Numbered from the stretch's first letter, positions 15,930 through 24,092 are shown. The stretch: 61,292 nt of DNA from Allocoprococcus comes (GCF_013300725.1 NZ_JAAIMM010000021.1:1-61292); one strand, 5' to 3'. Program-made: numbers and translations. The notes: generated by a model from the sequence alone, not told the origin.

Positions 15930-16883
15930 TTACTTTAATACTATCATATAACAGATCTGGAATACAAGCATAATAAGTGCAACCAGAACCTGATTCTTGA
16001 TTACGCCCCAACGGTCCTTCATATTCAGGATCGCTACCGGCAGGATATTGAAGTTTGCTGCCATTGGTGTAAGCAGAGTTCCACAGTATCCACATGTAAG
16101 TGCGATCATACCGATCACTACCGGATTGGCACCGTAAGCAAGTACGAATGGTGCTCCGATACCAACGGTCATAACTGTGATCGCAGCAAATGCATTTCCC
16201 ATGATCATAGTAAAGAGTACCATACCGATCGCATATATGATGATACCAACGTTTACATTTCCCTTCGGAACGACCTTTTCAACAAGCTGTGCGATAACAT
16301 CGCCGACTCCTGCTGCCGTAAATACACCACCAAGGCATCCCAGTAACTGAGGAAGCATACTGAGTGGTCCTGTGATTCCGAGGAATCTTTCCGAATCATT
16401 TAAGAATACTACCGGTTTATTCTGTTTTGAATCGTAAGCAATCAGTAAGATCATTGCAACAATAACACCAATTGTGATTGCGATCATTGAACTCATGTTA
16501 CTGAATAATGCAAAGAACAGGGAGCATACAGCTACTGAGAATGCCGGGATGAAAATTTTCATACCGATCTTCTTAAACTGCTGTTCTGTATGTTCTTTTG
16601 TCGGATTATCGACTTTGCCGATTTTAACCTTCTTAAAGATCGGCGGCAGGCACATGATCAGAACAAGGGCACCGGAAACTTTTGCCGGCAACCATGTACC
16701 GAATCCACATACGACACCGAAAGAACACCAGAAAACAGCGGTTCCGACTCTTGACGGATTCTCTTTGTCCAGAAGGTTCTTGATTCCTGCATAAATTGTG
16801 ATCAGTCCAATAATGATCCATACCACATTCAGTCCGATGGTATTAAATGAATCACCGATCTGTATAAATTTTAAATTACTCAT
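15930..16883 (-). CDS. DUF979 membrane protein
   Basis: A 317-residue integral membrane protein with about nine hydrophobic segments, matching DUF979. Recognisable pieces are GITGPLSMLPQLLGCLGG, GNAFAAITVMTVGIG and GYCGTLLTPMAANFN, the last resembling the substrate-loop motifs of secondary transporters. DUF979 and DUF969 genes usually occur as adjacent pairs and often near pcp, which suggests they form one carrier. I infer uptake of pyroglutamate, pyroglutamyl peptides or similar compounds; this is not demonstrated. It starts 14 bases after the DUF969 stop. Confidence 0.88.
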   Translation of the reverse strand: MSNLKFIQIGDSFNTIGLNVVWIIIGLITIYAGIKNLLDKENPSRVGTAVFWCSFGVVCGFGTWLPAKVSGALVLIMCLPPIFKKVKIGKVDNPTKEHTEQQFKKIGMKIFIPAFSVAVCSLFFALFSNMSSMIAITIGVIVAMILLIAYDSKQNKPVVFLNDSERFLGITGPLSMLPQLLGCLGGVFTAAGVGDVIAQLVEKVVPKGNVNVGIIIYAIGMVLFTMIMGNAFAAITVMTVGIGAPFVLAYGANPVVIGMIALTCGYCGTLLTPMAANFNILPVAILNMKDRWGVIKNQVLVALIMLVFQICYMIVLK

Positions 16884-16897
16884 CTGTCTTCCTCCCT

Positions 16898-17590
16898 CTA
16901 TTTCTTAGTATCTGCTGATTTCCCGTAATATTTCTTCATCAGTCGGTTGTCTTTCGCGATAACAAAAATGCAAGAAACAACCAGTGCGAATAATGCTACC
17001 GGGATTTCAACTGCAGCAAGGTCGATCAGTTCTACTTCATATCCAAGACCTGCAAGTGTTGTCTGTACAAGGATTCCACCTGCTCCACCTACGAACAGTA
17101 CCTGGAAGAAGAACCATGTGAAGTTCTGCATTGCAACGGAAAGTCCTTTTGCATTATCCACGTGATCTTCATTTGCTTTGCCAAATTTGTTGGTGATCGC
17201 ACCTTCTGCCATCGGAAGAAGCACCGGACGGATAAATCCGGCTACACCACCGAAACTGACATTGAATGCTCCAAACAGCGCATTCAGAATACCATATGCA
17301 GCAACCAGCTTACCTGCTGTCGCACTCTTAACCTTTCTGATCAGGTTGGCCGCTGCTTCACGCAGACCGTTTCTTTCAAGAGTACCTGTAACAAGCAGGA
17401 TCATGATAAAGATCGCCATACTTCTGTTCGCTACAAAGTTTGTACCGATTGTTTCCAGAAGTCCGCTCACTCCAAGTCCTCCAACAATCCCTGTCGTGAT
17501 AAGGGCCAGGAAAATAATGAGGATTGAATCCAGTTTCAGCGCGAATCCGACGATTACGATTAACACGCCAAGTAATTTGATGAGTTCCAT
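16898..17590 (-). CDS. DUF969 membrane protein
   Basis: A 230-residue integral membrane protein with six or so hydrophobic helices, matching DUF969. MELIKLLGVLIVIVGFALK begins the first helix; FNVSFGGVAGFIRPVLLPM is the most conserved block and looks like a re-entrant or substrate-binding segment. It is the predicted partner of the DUF979 protein. The start has AGGAGG seven bases upstream. It follows the M14 peptidase gene after 32 bases, in the same operon. Confidence 0.88.
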   Translation of the reverse strand: MELIKLLGVLIVIVGFALKLDSILIIFLALITTGIVGGLGVSGLLETIGTNFVANRSMAIFIMILLVTGTLERNGLREAAANLIRKVKSATAGKLVAAYGILNALFGAFNVSFGGVAGFIRPVLLPMAEGAITNKFGKANEDHVDNAKGLSVAMQNFTWFFFQVLFVGGAGGILVQTTLAGLGYEVELIDLAAVEIPVALFALVVSCIFVIAKDNRLMKKYYGKSADTKK

Positions 17591-17622
17591 ACCTAACTCC
17601 TCCTTTAGATAAATAATAAAAG

Positions 17623-20600
17623 TTATTTATTTTTTCCAGTCACTTTGACAATCATCGGCCGCTGTCTTATGTAACTGGTCAAAATCTGTCCATCCTGCTC
17701 CTCTAAAGAGCATTCCATCACATGTTCCGCTTCCATCAGCATCCGGATAGTCGCCTCGTCATGTGCCACATGAGCCCTTGCACACAAATTCAGGTATTCA
17801 CCCTGTGCCGTCTCATCTGCAACTTCACTGGTATAAGCAACCGTTGTGATCCACGGAAAACGGATCGACGGATAACGATGGTTTGGATCTGCCGCGAACG
17901 GGATCCAGTAATTGATCATTTCTTTATAATAGTTTGCCGGGAACAATTTCGGCATCCATGCATGTGCATATTTTTCAAACTGAGCACTCCATTCACGGTT
18001 CAATTCTCTCATCTCCGGATACTCGGCAATCTTGTCTGCGATCACATCTTCCATTACCTTATTGACCGGGTAATTATCCTTGTACTCCGGATTGGTCACA
18101 TACCAGAAATAACCATAAAGCAGAGATCTCGGAAGCCAGAAGCCTTTGTAAGACGGGGAGGTATAACCTGAAAACTGCTGCTCCCATTCATGACTCGGTA
18201 CTCCGTGATTGTCCACGATCATATCCGGGACATACCGGTCAAAAATACGGGTTAATCCCATCGCCTCGCTGTGGATCGTATCCTGCTGGAAATGTTCATA
18301 GTAGAACTCTTTTCCAAGAGAATTAAATCTTGCCACATGGAATTTCCAGGTTGGATGCTCTTTCTGCAATTCATAATGGATTGCCGCACCATCCACATTT
18401 TCCATCGGAACGATCACCAGATTCAGTTTATCCGGTAAATCTTTGTAAACATCTTCGGTCAGCAGCTTCTTGATCAGGATAAATGCTGCATTTGTCGAAG
18501 ATACTTCATTCGCATGATGTCTTGCATTGATCATCTCGCTCGGAATTCTTGATATACGCTTCGTCATGGACAGATAGCCTTCGTATTCCGGTTTGATCCA
18601 TACTGCATAGAGTTCACGTCCTGTATAAGATACCGCAGTCCGGAACACTTCGATTCCAGGAACCTGCTTCAGGTCTTCGATGATCTCACGGTAAGTATCA
18701 TATCCGATCAGTTCATGCTCATGCAGATCAATCTCTTCGATCCGTTTCGTCTTTGGTTTTTCTTCTCTTTCCGGCGTAAGTGCTGCATACTGTATCTCGC
18801 CCTGCTCACTTTCAAACAAAAGCTTCGTACCTGCCGCAACACTTTCGCACTCTGCCAGTACACCCTTTGACCACAATGATGCGTAAGAGTGTAATATATT
18901 AGATTGTACCCCATTTGTGCGGATATGGAAAGTAAAATTATCATTTTCCCATGAAATGGCACGGATCCATGCATCTGCTTCTTCCCGTTTTCTCTGCAAA
19001 AGAACTGTTTTTCCATCTTTTACAATGCATGCTTCTTCTTTTAACGGCTCGGTCAGTGTCACCTTAAATACCGGTCTGCCTTCTTTTTCATGGATCACCG
19101 GAAGGATCAGTCCCGGCGCATCCAGCATGACATCTGCTTTCTTCACACCATAATTTTTAAAATAGTCGCTTCCGACAAAATACATATCTTCATGCAAAGC
19201 ATCCAGCGAAGAGATCAGATCCTCTCTTGATCCGGTCGCATAGTCCGGTTCACTTGCGGTCACATCCAGACGCAGTTCATGGAAGAACGGCTGCAGGTCT
19301 GCGGAGATCTTTCCGCCTGTCTTTTCCTCAATATAGCGTTTGCAGTCCGGAAGAACTTCTTTCTGGTAAACATCCCAGATCTCTTCCATATCGGTACGGA
19401 CTGTCTGATAAAATACTTCCTGTCCGTCAATCTCTGCTTTTACATAACCGGTTGCCGGATGAACCTTTCCCATCTGCGGATATTCATCCATATACGGTCT
19501 TTCCGACCAGACTGCTTTGTAAGTATCCTCACAGCAGACCTTTTCGTCCTTGATCCCCTTGCAGAGATAAGTGATATCTTCTTCGCCTTCATAAGCTTTG
19601 AAAATGACTTTATCTCTTTCAATTCCAAGCTCTTTTACCAGAATATCTTCTACCGGATACAGTTCCTGCAAATAGCGGATCGGAAGATCATACCACTTGT
19701 CCGGAGTGTCTGCATTCAGATTGTGATAGGACGGGGTTGCACCGTTCTCATCCAGCCAGTCTGTCTGACCTTCCGGCAGGAACGGTTTGAAATAAATCTC
19801 AACCTGATCTGCCTGCGCTTCCTTCATCACCGAAAGCATCTCTTCAACGATCCAGGAATATCCCTGCTTGTATGCACAGATAACGGAGGTATCCTCCGGC
19901 TTGGCACCTAACATCTGGATTCTGTCTTCGATTTTTTCTTTTATCTTCTGGCGTACTTTTATATTTTCACTTACCGCACCGGTAATCTTTACCTTGCTTC
20001 CTTTCCGGATCTGCGGATAAACCTTTTCTTCCAGAAGTTTTTCAAACACTTCCACTTCCCACGGAAGCTCATACACCTTCTCGTACATCTTCTGTCCGGA
20101 TTTGTAATTATATACCTTTGCATCCCCGGCTTCTTTTTTCTGTGTATCATTCCAGAGCGGAGATCCGTATACTTCATATTCTCCTGTCTGCTCTTTCTGC
20201 ATCGCTTTCAAAGCTGCGAGCTGTCCATCTGCGCCGCGCAGTACAAAGTCATCCACCATATCCATCAGCAGGTCTTTCCAGCTTCTCTGACCATTGATCT
20301 GCGGAAATTCCGTACAGAGGCGGGAGGTAAATGCGATTAGTTCCTCTCCGTCACCGCGAAGAGATACTTTTACACTTTCTCCTTCTTTTTCCTGTACAAG
20401 CTCTGTCTGCTCTGCTTTTTCCAGAACGAGCCGGTTGCCTGCATAAGCTGCATCTGCCGTAATATTTCCTTTATATCCGGTTGTCTCCATACCAAAACGC
20501 CATGCCAGGTTACATGCTGCAACGAGCATCGCATCATCTGCATCCTCCGGAAGTACAATCTTCACATCCAGCACATCCGGAAGAAGATCCTGATTCTCGT

Positions 20601-20898
20601 CTTTCAGGAAATCGCCTTTCTGAAGCATCATCTCCAGCCCTTTTTCCTTACGGAAATCCAGATCAAAGATCGGACCTGTATGCTTTGATGCTGATTCGTA
20701 CTCTTCCGGTGTCTCCCCTGTACTCTTTTTCCACAGGGCTTTCAGCTCTTCCATATTCTCCGGCACCGGAATCTCACCGTCCGCTGTGATCACCGGAAAT
20801 GTAGCTGTCTCTGTCTGAAATCCCAGAAGCAGTGCTGCTTCAACCGCATAACGCTTCTGTTCTCCTGTCATGCCGGCTGCAAGTTTTAATTTTTCCAT
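17623..20898 (-). CDS. Large M14 family zinc carboxypeptidase-like protein
   Basis: A 1,091-residue protein without signal peptide, so apparently cytoplasmic. The C-terminal third is an M14 peptidase: the zinc motif ARHHANE lies near residue 795, followed by PMENVDG, the third zinc-ligand histidine in DNHG near 897, and a candidate catalytic Glu in YTSEVADE near 1023. The first 700 residues belong to no domain I recognise; they are acidic and contain alternating alpha/beta segments. This is several times longer than typical M14 enzymes of about 300-400 residues. The start has GGAGGTG upstream. It is the first gene of the operon, directly behind the promoter facing tetR. Role inferred: peptide degradation. 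Confidence 0.85.
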   Translation of the reverse strand: MEKLKLAAGMTGEQKRYAVEAALLLGFQTETATFPVITADGEIPVPENMEELKALWKKSTGETPEEYESASKHTGPIFDLDFRKEKGLEMMLQKGDFLKDENQDLLPDVLDVKIVLPEDADDAMLVAACNLAWRFGMETTGYKGNITADAAYAGNRLVLEKAEQTELVQEKEGESVKVSLRGDGEELIAFTSRLCTEFPQINGQRSWKDLLMDMVDDFVLRGADGQLAALKAMQKEQTGEYEVYGSPLWNDTQKKEAGDAKVYNYKSGQKMYEKVYELPWEVEVFEKLLEEKVYPQIRKGSKVKITGAVSENIKVRQKIKEKIEDRIQMLGAKPEDTSVICAYKQGYSWIVEEMLSVMKEAQADQVEIYFKPFLPEGQTDWLDENGATPSYHNLNADTPDKWYDLPIRYLQELYPVEDILVKELGIERDKVIFKAYEGEEDITYLCKGIKDEKVCCEDTYKAVWSERPYMDEYPQMGKVHPATGYVKAEIDGQEVFYQTVRTDMEEIWDVYQKEVLPDCKRYIEEKTGGKISADLQPFFHELRLDVTASEPDYATGSREDLISSLDALHEDMYFVGSDYFKNYGVKKADVMLDAPGLILPVIHEKEGRPVFKVTLTEPLKEEACIVKDGKTVLLQRKREEADAWIRAISWENDNFTFHIRTNGVQSNILHSYASLWSKGVLAECESVAAGTKLLFESEQGEIQYAALTPEREEKPKTKRIEEIDLHEHELIGYDTYREIIEDLKQVPGIEVFRTAVSYTGRELYAVWIKPEYEGYLSMTKRISRIPSEMINARHHANEVSSTNAAFILIKKLLTEDVYKDLPDKLNLVIVPMENVDGAAIHYELQKEHPTWKFHVARFNSLGKEFYYEHFQQDTIHSEAMGLTRIFDRYVPDMIVDNHGVPSHEWEQQFSGYTSPSYKGFWLPRSLLYGYFWYVTNPEYKDNYPVNKVMEDVIADKIAEYPEMRELNREWSAQFEKYAHAWMPKLFPANYYKEMINYWIPFAADPNHRYPSIRFPWITTVAYTSEVADETAQGEYLNLCARAHVAHDEATIRMLMEAEHVMECSLEEQDGQILTSYIRQRPMIVKVTGKNK

Positions 20899-20989
20899 CT
20901 TACACCTCCAAAGCACTGTAGTTCGTTTTCGTACCGCGGTCTAAAAAGATACTATATTCCGAACTGCGTTCTGCTTTTTTATACTCTTC

Positions 20990-21018
20990 ATTCTACTAAA
21001 GTATTTAAATAAAGTCAA
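20990..21018 (-). promoter_or_regulatory. Promoter of the M14-DUF969-DUF979-M29-pcp operon
   Basis: On the minus strand TTGACT (21013-21018), 17 bases, TAGAAT (20990-20995). The leader to the M14 start is about 85 bases. Confidence 0.8.
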
Positions 21019-21037
21019 CTATATTCTCCTTATATGG

Positions 21038-21098
21038 ACATTTTCAACAAAATGTATGCAGAAACAAAACATTAAAATGTATGCAGAAACAAAACATT
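21038..21098. promoter_or_regulatory. Candidate TetR operator array
   Basis: A perfect 7-base inverted repeat ACATTTT-CAAC-AAAATGT (21038-21055) is followed by two identical 25-base tandem units (21049-21073 and 21074-21098). Each unit is bounded by AATGT and ACATT, and ACATT-AA-AATGT forms a further palindrome at their junction. The array fills the gap between the two divergent promoters, and its last half-site touches the tetR -35 box. Confidence 0.65.
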
Positions 21099-21125
21099 GC
21101 ACTCTCCACATCCCTGTGTTACAAT
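21097..21125 (+). promoter_or_regulatory. tetR-family gene promoter
   Basis: TTGCAC (21097-21102), 17 bases, TACAAT (21120-21125). The -35 box overlaps the last ACATT half-site of the operator array, consistent with autorepression. Confidence 0.8.
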
Positions 21126-21162
21126 AGCTTCAATACTTTCAAGAAGGCAGGAGCGATCAATT

Positions 21163-21750
21163 ATGACAACGCACGGCAAACGACATGCAAAACAGGACAT
21201 CATGGATGCAGCATGGAAGCTTTTCACAGAACAGGGCTATGACGAAACTACGATTTCCCAGATCATTGAGCTTTCCGGCAAATCCCGCAGCACCTTCTAT
21301 CATCATTTTCGTGGAAAAGACGAGCTTCTCTTCAGCCTCGCCTATTCCTACGACAGTGACTATGATAGCTGGCTTCAGACCTGCGACCGGACGCTTCCAG
21401 CCGCCGATCTGCTGCTCGCCTTCAACCATTTTGTGCTGAACAACCTGGAGCACTCCCCATATATGGATCTCTTCCCGTCCCTCTACGGCCTTCAGGTAAC
21501 TACTACCGGAACCAGACATATTTTAAACCAGGATCGTAACTATTATAAGATCCTGCGCAAGATCCTTTTCGACGGGATCAAATGTGGAGAACTAAAGTCA
21601 GACTACTCCTACGTCGAACTCTCCCAGATGATCACCTCTGCCCAGATCGGCCTCACCTACTCCTGGTGCCTCACCCAGAAAAGTTTCTCCCTGTTACAGT
21701 ACGGCGAGTCTCTCCTCACACCATTTATTGAATCATTACGCGCAAACTAA
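21163..21750 (+). CDS. TetR/AcrR family transcriptional regulator
   Basis: A 195-residue DNA-binding regulator. Residues about 8-55 are the TetR helix-turn-helix (DAAWKLFTEQGYDETTI, then IIELSGKSRSTFYHHFRGKDEL). The remaining 140 residues form a helical ligand-binding and dimerisation domain of unknown ligand. The ATG at 21163 follows CAGGAG with an eight-base spacer; an upstream in-frame ATG lies in the promoter region. It is transcribed divergently from the peptidase operon, so control of that operon, perhaps by a peptide or pyroglutamate-like effector, is the natural inference. Confidence 0.92.
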   Translation: MTTHGKRHAKQDIMDAAWKLFTEQGYDETTISQIIELSGKSRSTFYHHFRGKDELLFSLAYSYDSDYDSWLQTCDRTLPAADLLLAFNHFVLNNLEHSPYMDLFPSLYGLQVTTTGTRHILNQDRNYYKILRKILFDGIKCGELKSDYSYVELSQMITSAQIGLTYSWCLTQKSFSLLQYGESLLTPFIESLRAN

Positions 21751-21789
21751 CCTAACCCACCCTCAATATAAATACCCTCTCCCATATAC

Positions 21790-21826
21790 CAGGAAACTAT
21801 CTCTCTATAGTTTCCTGAATTTTTAT
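21790..21826 (+). terminator. tetR-family gene terminator
   Basis: CAGGAAACTAT pairs with ATAGTTTCCTG around CTCTCT, followed by a T-rich stretch. Confidence 0.85.
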
Positions 21827-21841
21827 GTTTAGCAGCCGCCA

Positions 21842-21965
21842 GGTCTGCGCCCAAAGTCTTGAGGGCAGATTTAGAAAAAGAATAGGTGTGAAGGCACTTA
21901 TTGTGCAATGGACTTCACACCTATTCTTTTTCTAAATCCGCCACACAACCTCCCCCTCGCAGACC
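21842..21965. repeat. Large inverted repeat / cruciform element
   Basis: Perfect 26-base arms at 21868-21893 and 21913-21938 surround a short loop that contains its own GCAC/GTGC pair. Outside them GGTCTGCG (21842-21849) pairs with CGCAGACC (21958-21965), so the whole 124 bases fold as one hairpin with an internal loop. There is no open reading frame. It may be a MITE or part of one element with the folded segment at 21978-22107. Confidence 0.7.
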
Positions 21966-21977
21966 GTCTCTCTCCAC

Positions 21978-22107
21978 AATCGAGCAGGCTGACTCCTACT
22001 CGATTTGTATACTTTGTACACCATCTCGCTTAACAGCTCGATGATGTACATTCGCCAAATGCAGATCCTTGTGCAAGCACAAATCTGCACTTGGCTCATC
22101 GTATACA
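21978..22107 (-). other. Folded element: three-way junction plus hairpin
   Basis: TGTATAC (22006-22012) and GTATACA (22101-22107) close a junction holding two hairpins, 22015-22050 and 22054-22095. A third hairpin at 21978-22005 (AATCGAG/CTCGATT) lies beside it. Each hairpin has one imperfect position that is a G-U pair on the minus strand but an A-C mismatch on the plus strand, which favours a minus-strand RNA. No promoter for it is evident and it starts right after the terminator of the 77-residue protein gene. No known RNA family is recognised. Confidence 0.45.
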
Positions 22108-22141
22108 CAAAAAAACAGGAACCAAATCACTTTGATTCCTG
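22108..22141 (-). terminator. Terminator of the 22171-22404 gene
   Basis: On the minus strand CAGGAATC pairs with GGTTCCTG around a loop of about ten bases and is followed by a run of T residues. Confidence 0.8.
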
Positions 22142-22170
22142 CTTCTCACTATTCCTGGTATTTATATAAA

Positions 22171-22404
22171 TTAGCCATTGATCATGAAGTTAACCAGTTT
22201 ATCGATGTCTTCTTTTTCGTATGCAATGATTTCCAGTTCCGGAATCTCTCCGTTAGAGAAAATGTTTGCCATAGAAACATACTGAGAAAGTTTAGATTTC
22301 AGGTTCAGTCTGTCGCCTTCTCCTGTTACAAGTTCTACTTTTCCTGTGCAGCTGTCTACTACTTCAAAAAACTTATCAATGTTTGTAATATTCTGTACCT
22401 TCAT
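22171..22404 (-). CDS. Small uncharacterised protein (77 aa)
   Basis: A 77-residue soluble protein starting MKVQNITNIDKFFEVVD. I recognise no function. It is acidic and alternates predicted helices and strands (GKVELVTGEGD, IPELEIIAYEKEDIDKLVNFM), compatible with a small alpha/beta fold. The ATG has AAAGGAG eight bases upstream; a GTG three codons earlier is less likely. It has its own promoter and terminator and a palindrome upstream, so it is a deliberate monocistronic gene and not a remnant. Confidence 0.75.
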   Translation of the reverse strand: MKVQNITNIDKFFEVVDSCTGKVELVTGEGDRLNLKSKLSQYVSMANIFSNGEIPELEIIAYEKEDIDKLVNFMING

Positions 22405-22510
22405 GATGTACACTCCTTTTCTTTTATCTCTTCCTATCTTTTACACCCTCAATATATACAATCTTTTTTTGAAAATCAAGGTTTTTTTTACAAATCAGCG
22501 TTTTAGGCAT

Positions 22511-22526
22511 TGTGAACAATTTCACA
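22511..22526. promoter_or_regulatory. CRP/FNR-type palindrome upstream of the 77-aa gene
   Basis: TGTGA-ACAATT-TCACA matches the CRP-type TGTGA-N6-TCACA pattern. It lies about 110 bases upstream of the start codon. The TTGATT, 17 bases, TATATT promoter of the gene is nearer the start. The site also sits inside a wider CATTGTGA/TCACAATG repeat (22508-22553) and could instead be part of the cvfB 3' hairpin. Confidence 0.4.
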
Positions 22527-22554
22527 GTCTGTTTTTTGTGCACAATCACAATGT

Positions 22555-23376
22555 CTATTTCAAAACAATACTGTCCTTACGGATCTCGATCTTACGCTCT
22601 TTATACAGATGTCCGACTGCACGCTTGAATGCATTCTTGCTCAGATCAAACTCCGCACGGATCACCTCCGCATCTGCTTTATCGTTAAACGGAAGGACTC
22701 CGCCCTTTTCTTCCAGACGCGCCAGTACCAGAAGCGCATCCTTATCCATCTGGATAAATGCTTTCTCACGGACACTTAAATTCAGCTTTCCATCCGGTTT
22801 AACTTCTGTCACTCTCGCATGGATCTTCATTCCCGGTCTTAGACTTTTCGGTGCTTCTCTCTTTGGCACAAGCGCAGAATATTTTCCATCCACTGCAACG
22901 AAAGCCCCGAAATTGTCACTCACTTCGTAAACGATTCCCTCTACCTGATCATCCTTCTGATAAGGGGAATCACTGGTCAGATACTCATATACCTTCATGG
23001 TCGCACAGAGTCTCTGGCTCTTATCAATATAAAGTCCTACCAGACATTCATCCCCCGGTTTCACCTTATAAGTCTGCTCCTTAAATGGCAGGAACAGATC
23101 CTTTTCCAGTCCCCAGTCCAGGAAGGCACCGAATTTGCCAACCTGCGCTACCTTCAGGATTGCACTTTCTCCCAGTGTAAGTTTCGGTTCATTTACCGTT
23201 GCGATCAGACGGTCAGAAGAATCCTTATATAAAAATACCTCAATCGGATCGCCCGGCTCGATTCCTGCCGGAACCTGCTTCTTCGGAAGAAGAACCTTTT
23301 CTCTGTCATCTCCCAGATATACTCCGAAATCAACTACCTTTACTACCGTAAGCATCTGTTTTTTTCCTAATTCCAT
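22555..23376 (-). CDS. cvfB: CvfB-like S1 RNA-binding protein
   Basis: A 273-residue cytoplasmic protein of the CvfB/YitL family. It begins with an S1-like domain (QMLTVVKVVDFGVYLGD), followed by two further S1-type repeats (LKVAQVGKFGAFLDWG near 75-90, EGIVYEVSDNFGAFV near 145-160), and ends with a winged-helix domain (LPFNDKADAEVIRAEFDLSKNAFKRA). In Staphylococcus and pneumococcus relatives bind RNA and affect virulence-gene expression. The start follows GGAG in the gap after the thioesterase gene; only three bases separate the two genes, so translation is probably coupled. Confidence 0.9.
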   Translation of the reverse strand: MELGKKQMLTVVKVVDFGVYLGDDREKVLLPKKQVPAGIEPGDPIEVFLYKDSSDRLIATVNEPKLTLGESAILKVAQVGKFGAFLDWGLEKDLFLPFKEQTYKVKPGDECLVGLYIDKSQRLCATMKVYEYLTSDSPYQKDDQVEGIVYEVSDNFGAFVAVDGKYSALVPKREAPKSLRPGMKIHARVTEVKPDGKLNLSVREKAFIQMDKDALLVLARLEEKGGVLPFNDKADAEVIRAEFDLSKNAFKRAVGHLYKERKIEIRKDSIVLK

Positions 23377-23379
23377 CTC

Positions 23380-24087
23380 TTATTTCTCCTTAAATTCTAC
23401 TACCGCATACGGATTTCCCTCCGCATCACAAAGTTCCACTATTTTTCTCTGTTCCTCTACCGCCATCTTTGGATAAATAATATCACCCATAACTGCGGAT
23501 TTTTTATATTCTACCCGGATCTGTCCGGCACGCTCACATTCCGGCACCACATCAATTGCCATCTGGATATACTGGCAATTATTGACATGCTCATTTGTAT
23601 CGATCTGATGACGTCTTACCGGAAAACTTTCTCCATCTTCCAATTCTTTCGGAAGCACGATCTTACGCGGCGCAAACTCTACATCCAGTGGTGCTTCCGG
23701 CCGATAAGCCTCGACCTCTTCTTTCGTCGGTCTGCATGGTCTTCCTTTTTTCATATCCATATATACCCAGACCGAATTGGCCCAGGCTGTCATCTCGCCT
23801 GCTTCATCCTCCATCTTAAAATTACGGAGTCCGAAAAGCCCGGTAAAATCCGTCGCCCAGGTCGACACCCGGATATGTTCCCCAAGCTTCGGATAACGGT
23901 TTACTACAATCTGCCATGCAGAAAGAATCCATGCCTGCCCGCTTTTTTTCAGTGATTCCACGCCATATCCGATATCCTCAGACTGAAAAGTACTACAGTC
24001 CTGAAAATAATTAACAAGCCCCGGTAATGTCAGAAGCTCAGTATGGTCTGCTTCACTGAATCGTACTCTGCTTTCAAATGTATACAT
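23380..24087 (-). CDS. Acyl-ACP thioesterase (FatA/FatB-like)
   Basis: A 235-residue double hot-dog thioesterase that would release fatty acids from acyl carrier protein. The N-terminal hot-dog half has FSEADHTELLTLPGLVNYFQD and WILSAWQIVVNRYP; the C-terminal half has the catalytic Asn/His stretch IDTNEHVNNCQYIQ. Length is standard for bacterial family members. I start at the ATG giving MYTFESRVRF, preceded by AGAGGT; the frame opens 17 codons earlier inside the CDF gene. It sits five bases after the CDF transporter gene and three before cvfB. Confidence 0.9.
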   Translation of the reverse strand: MYTFESRVRFSEADHTELLTLPGLVNYFQDCSTFQSEDIGYGVESLKKSGQAWILSAWQIVVNRYPKLGEHIRVSTWATDFTGLFGLRNFKMEDEAGEMTAWANSVWVYMDMKKGRPCRPTKEEVEAYRPEAPLDVEFAPRKIVLPKELEDGESFPVRRHQIDTNEHVNNCQYIQMAIDVVPECERAGQIRVEYKKSAVMGDIIYPKMAVEEQRKIVELCDAEGNPYAVVEFKEK

Positions 24088-24092
24088 CTCTT

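Noticed and set aside
21038-21098. Short CRISPR-like repeat array
   Set aside because: Only two units with no unique spacers; position and symmetry fit an operator.
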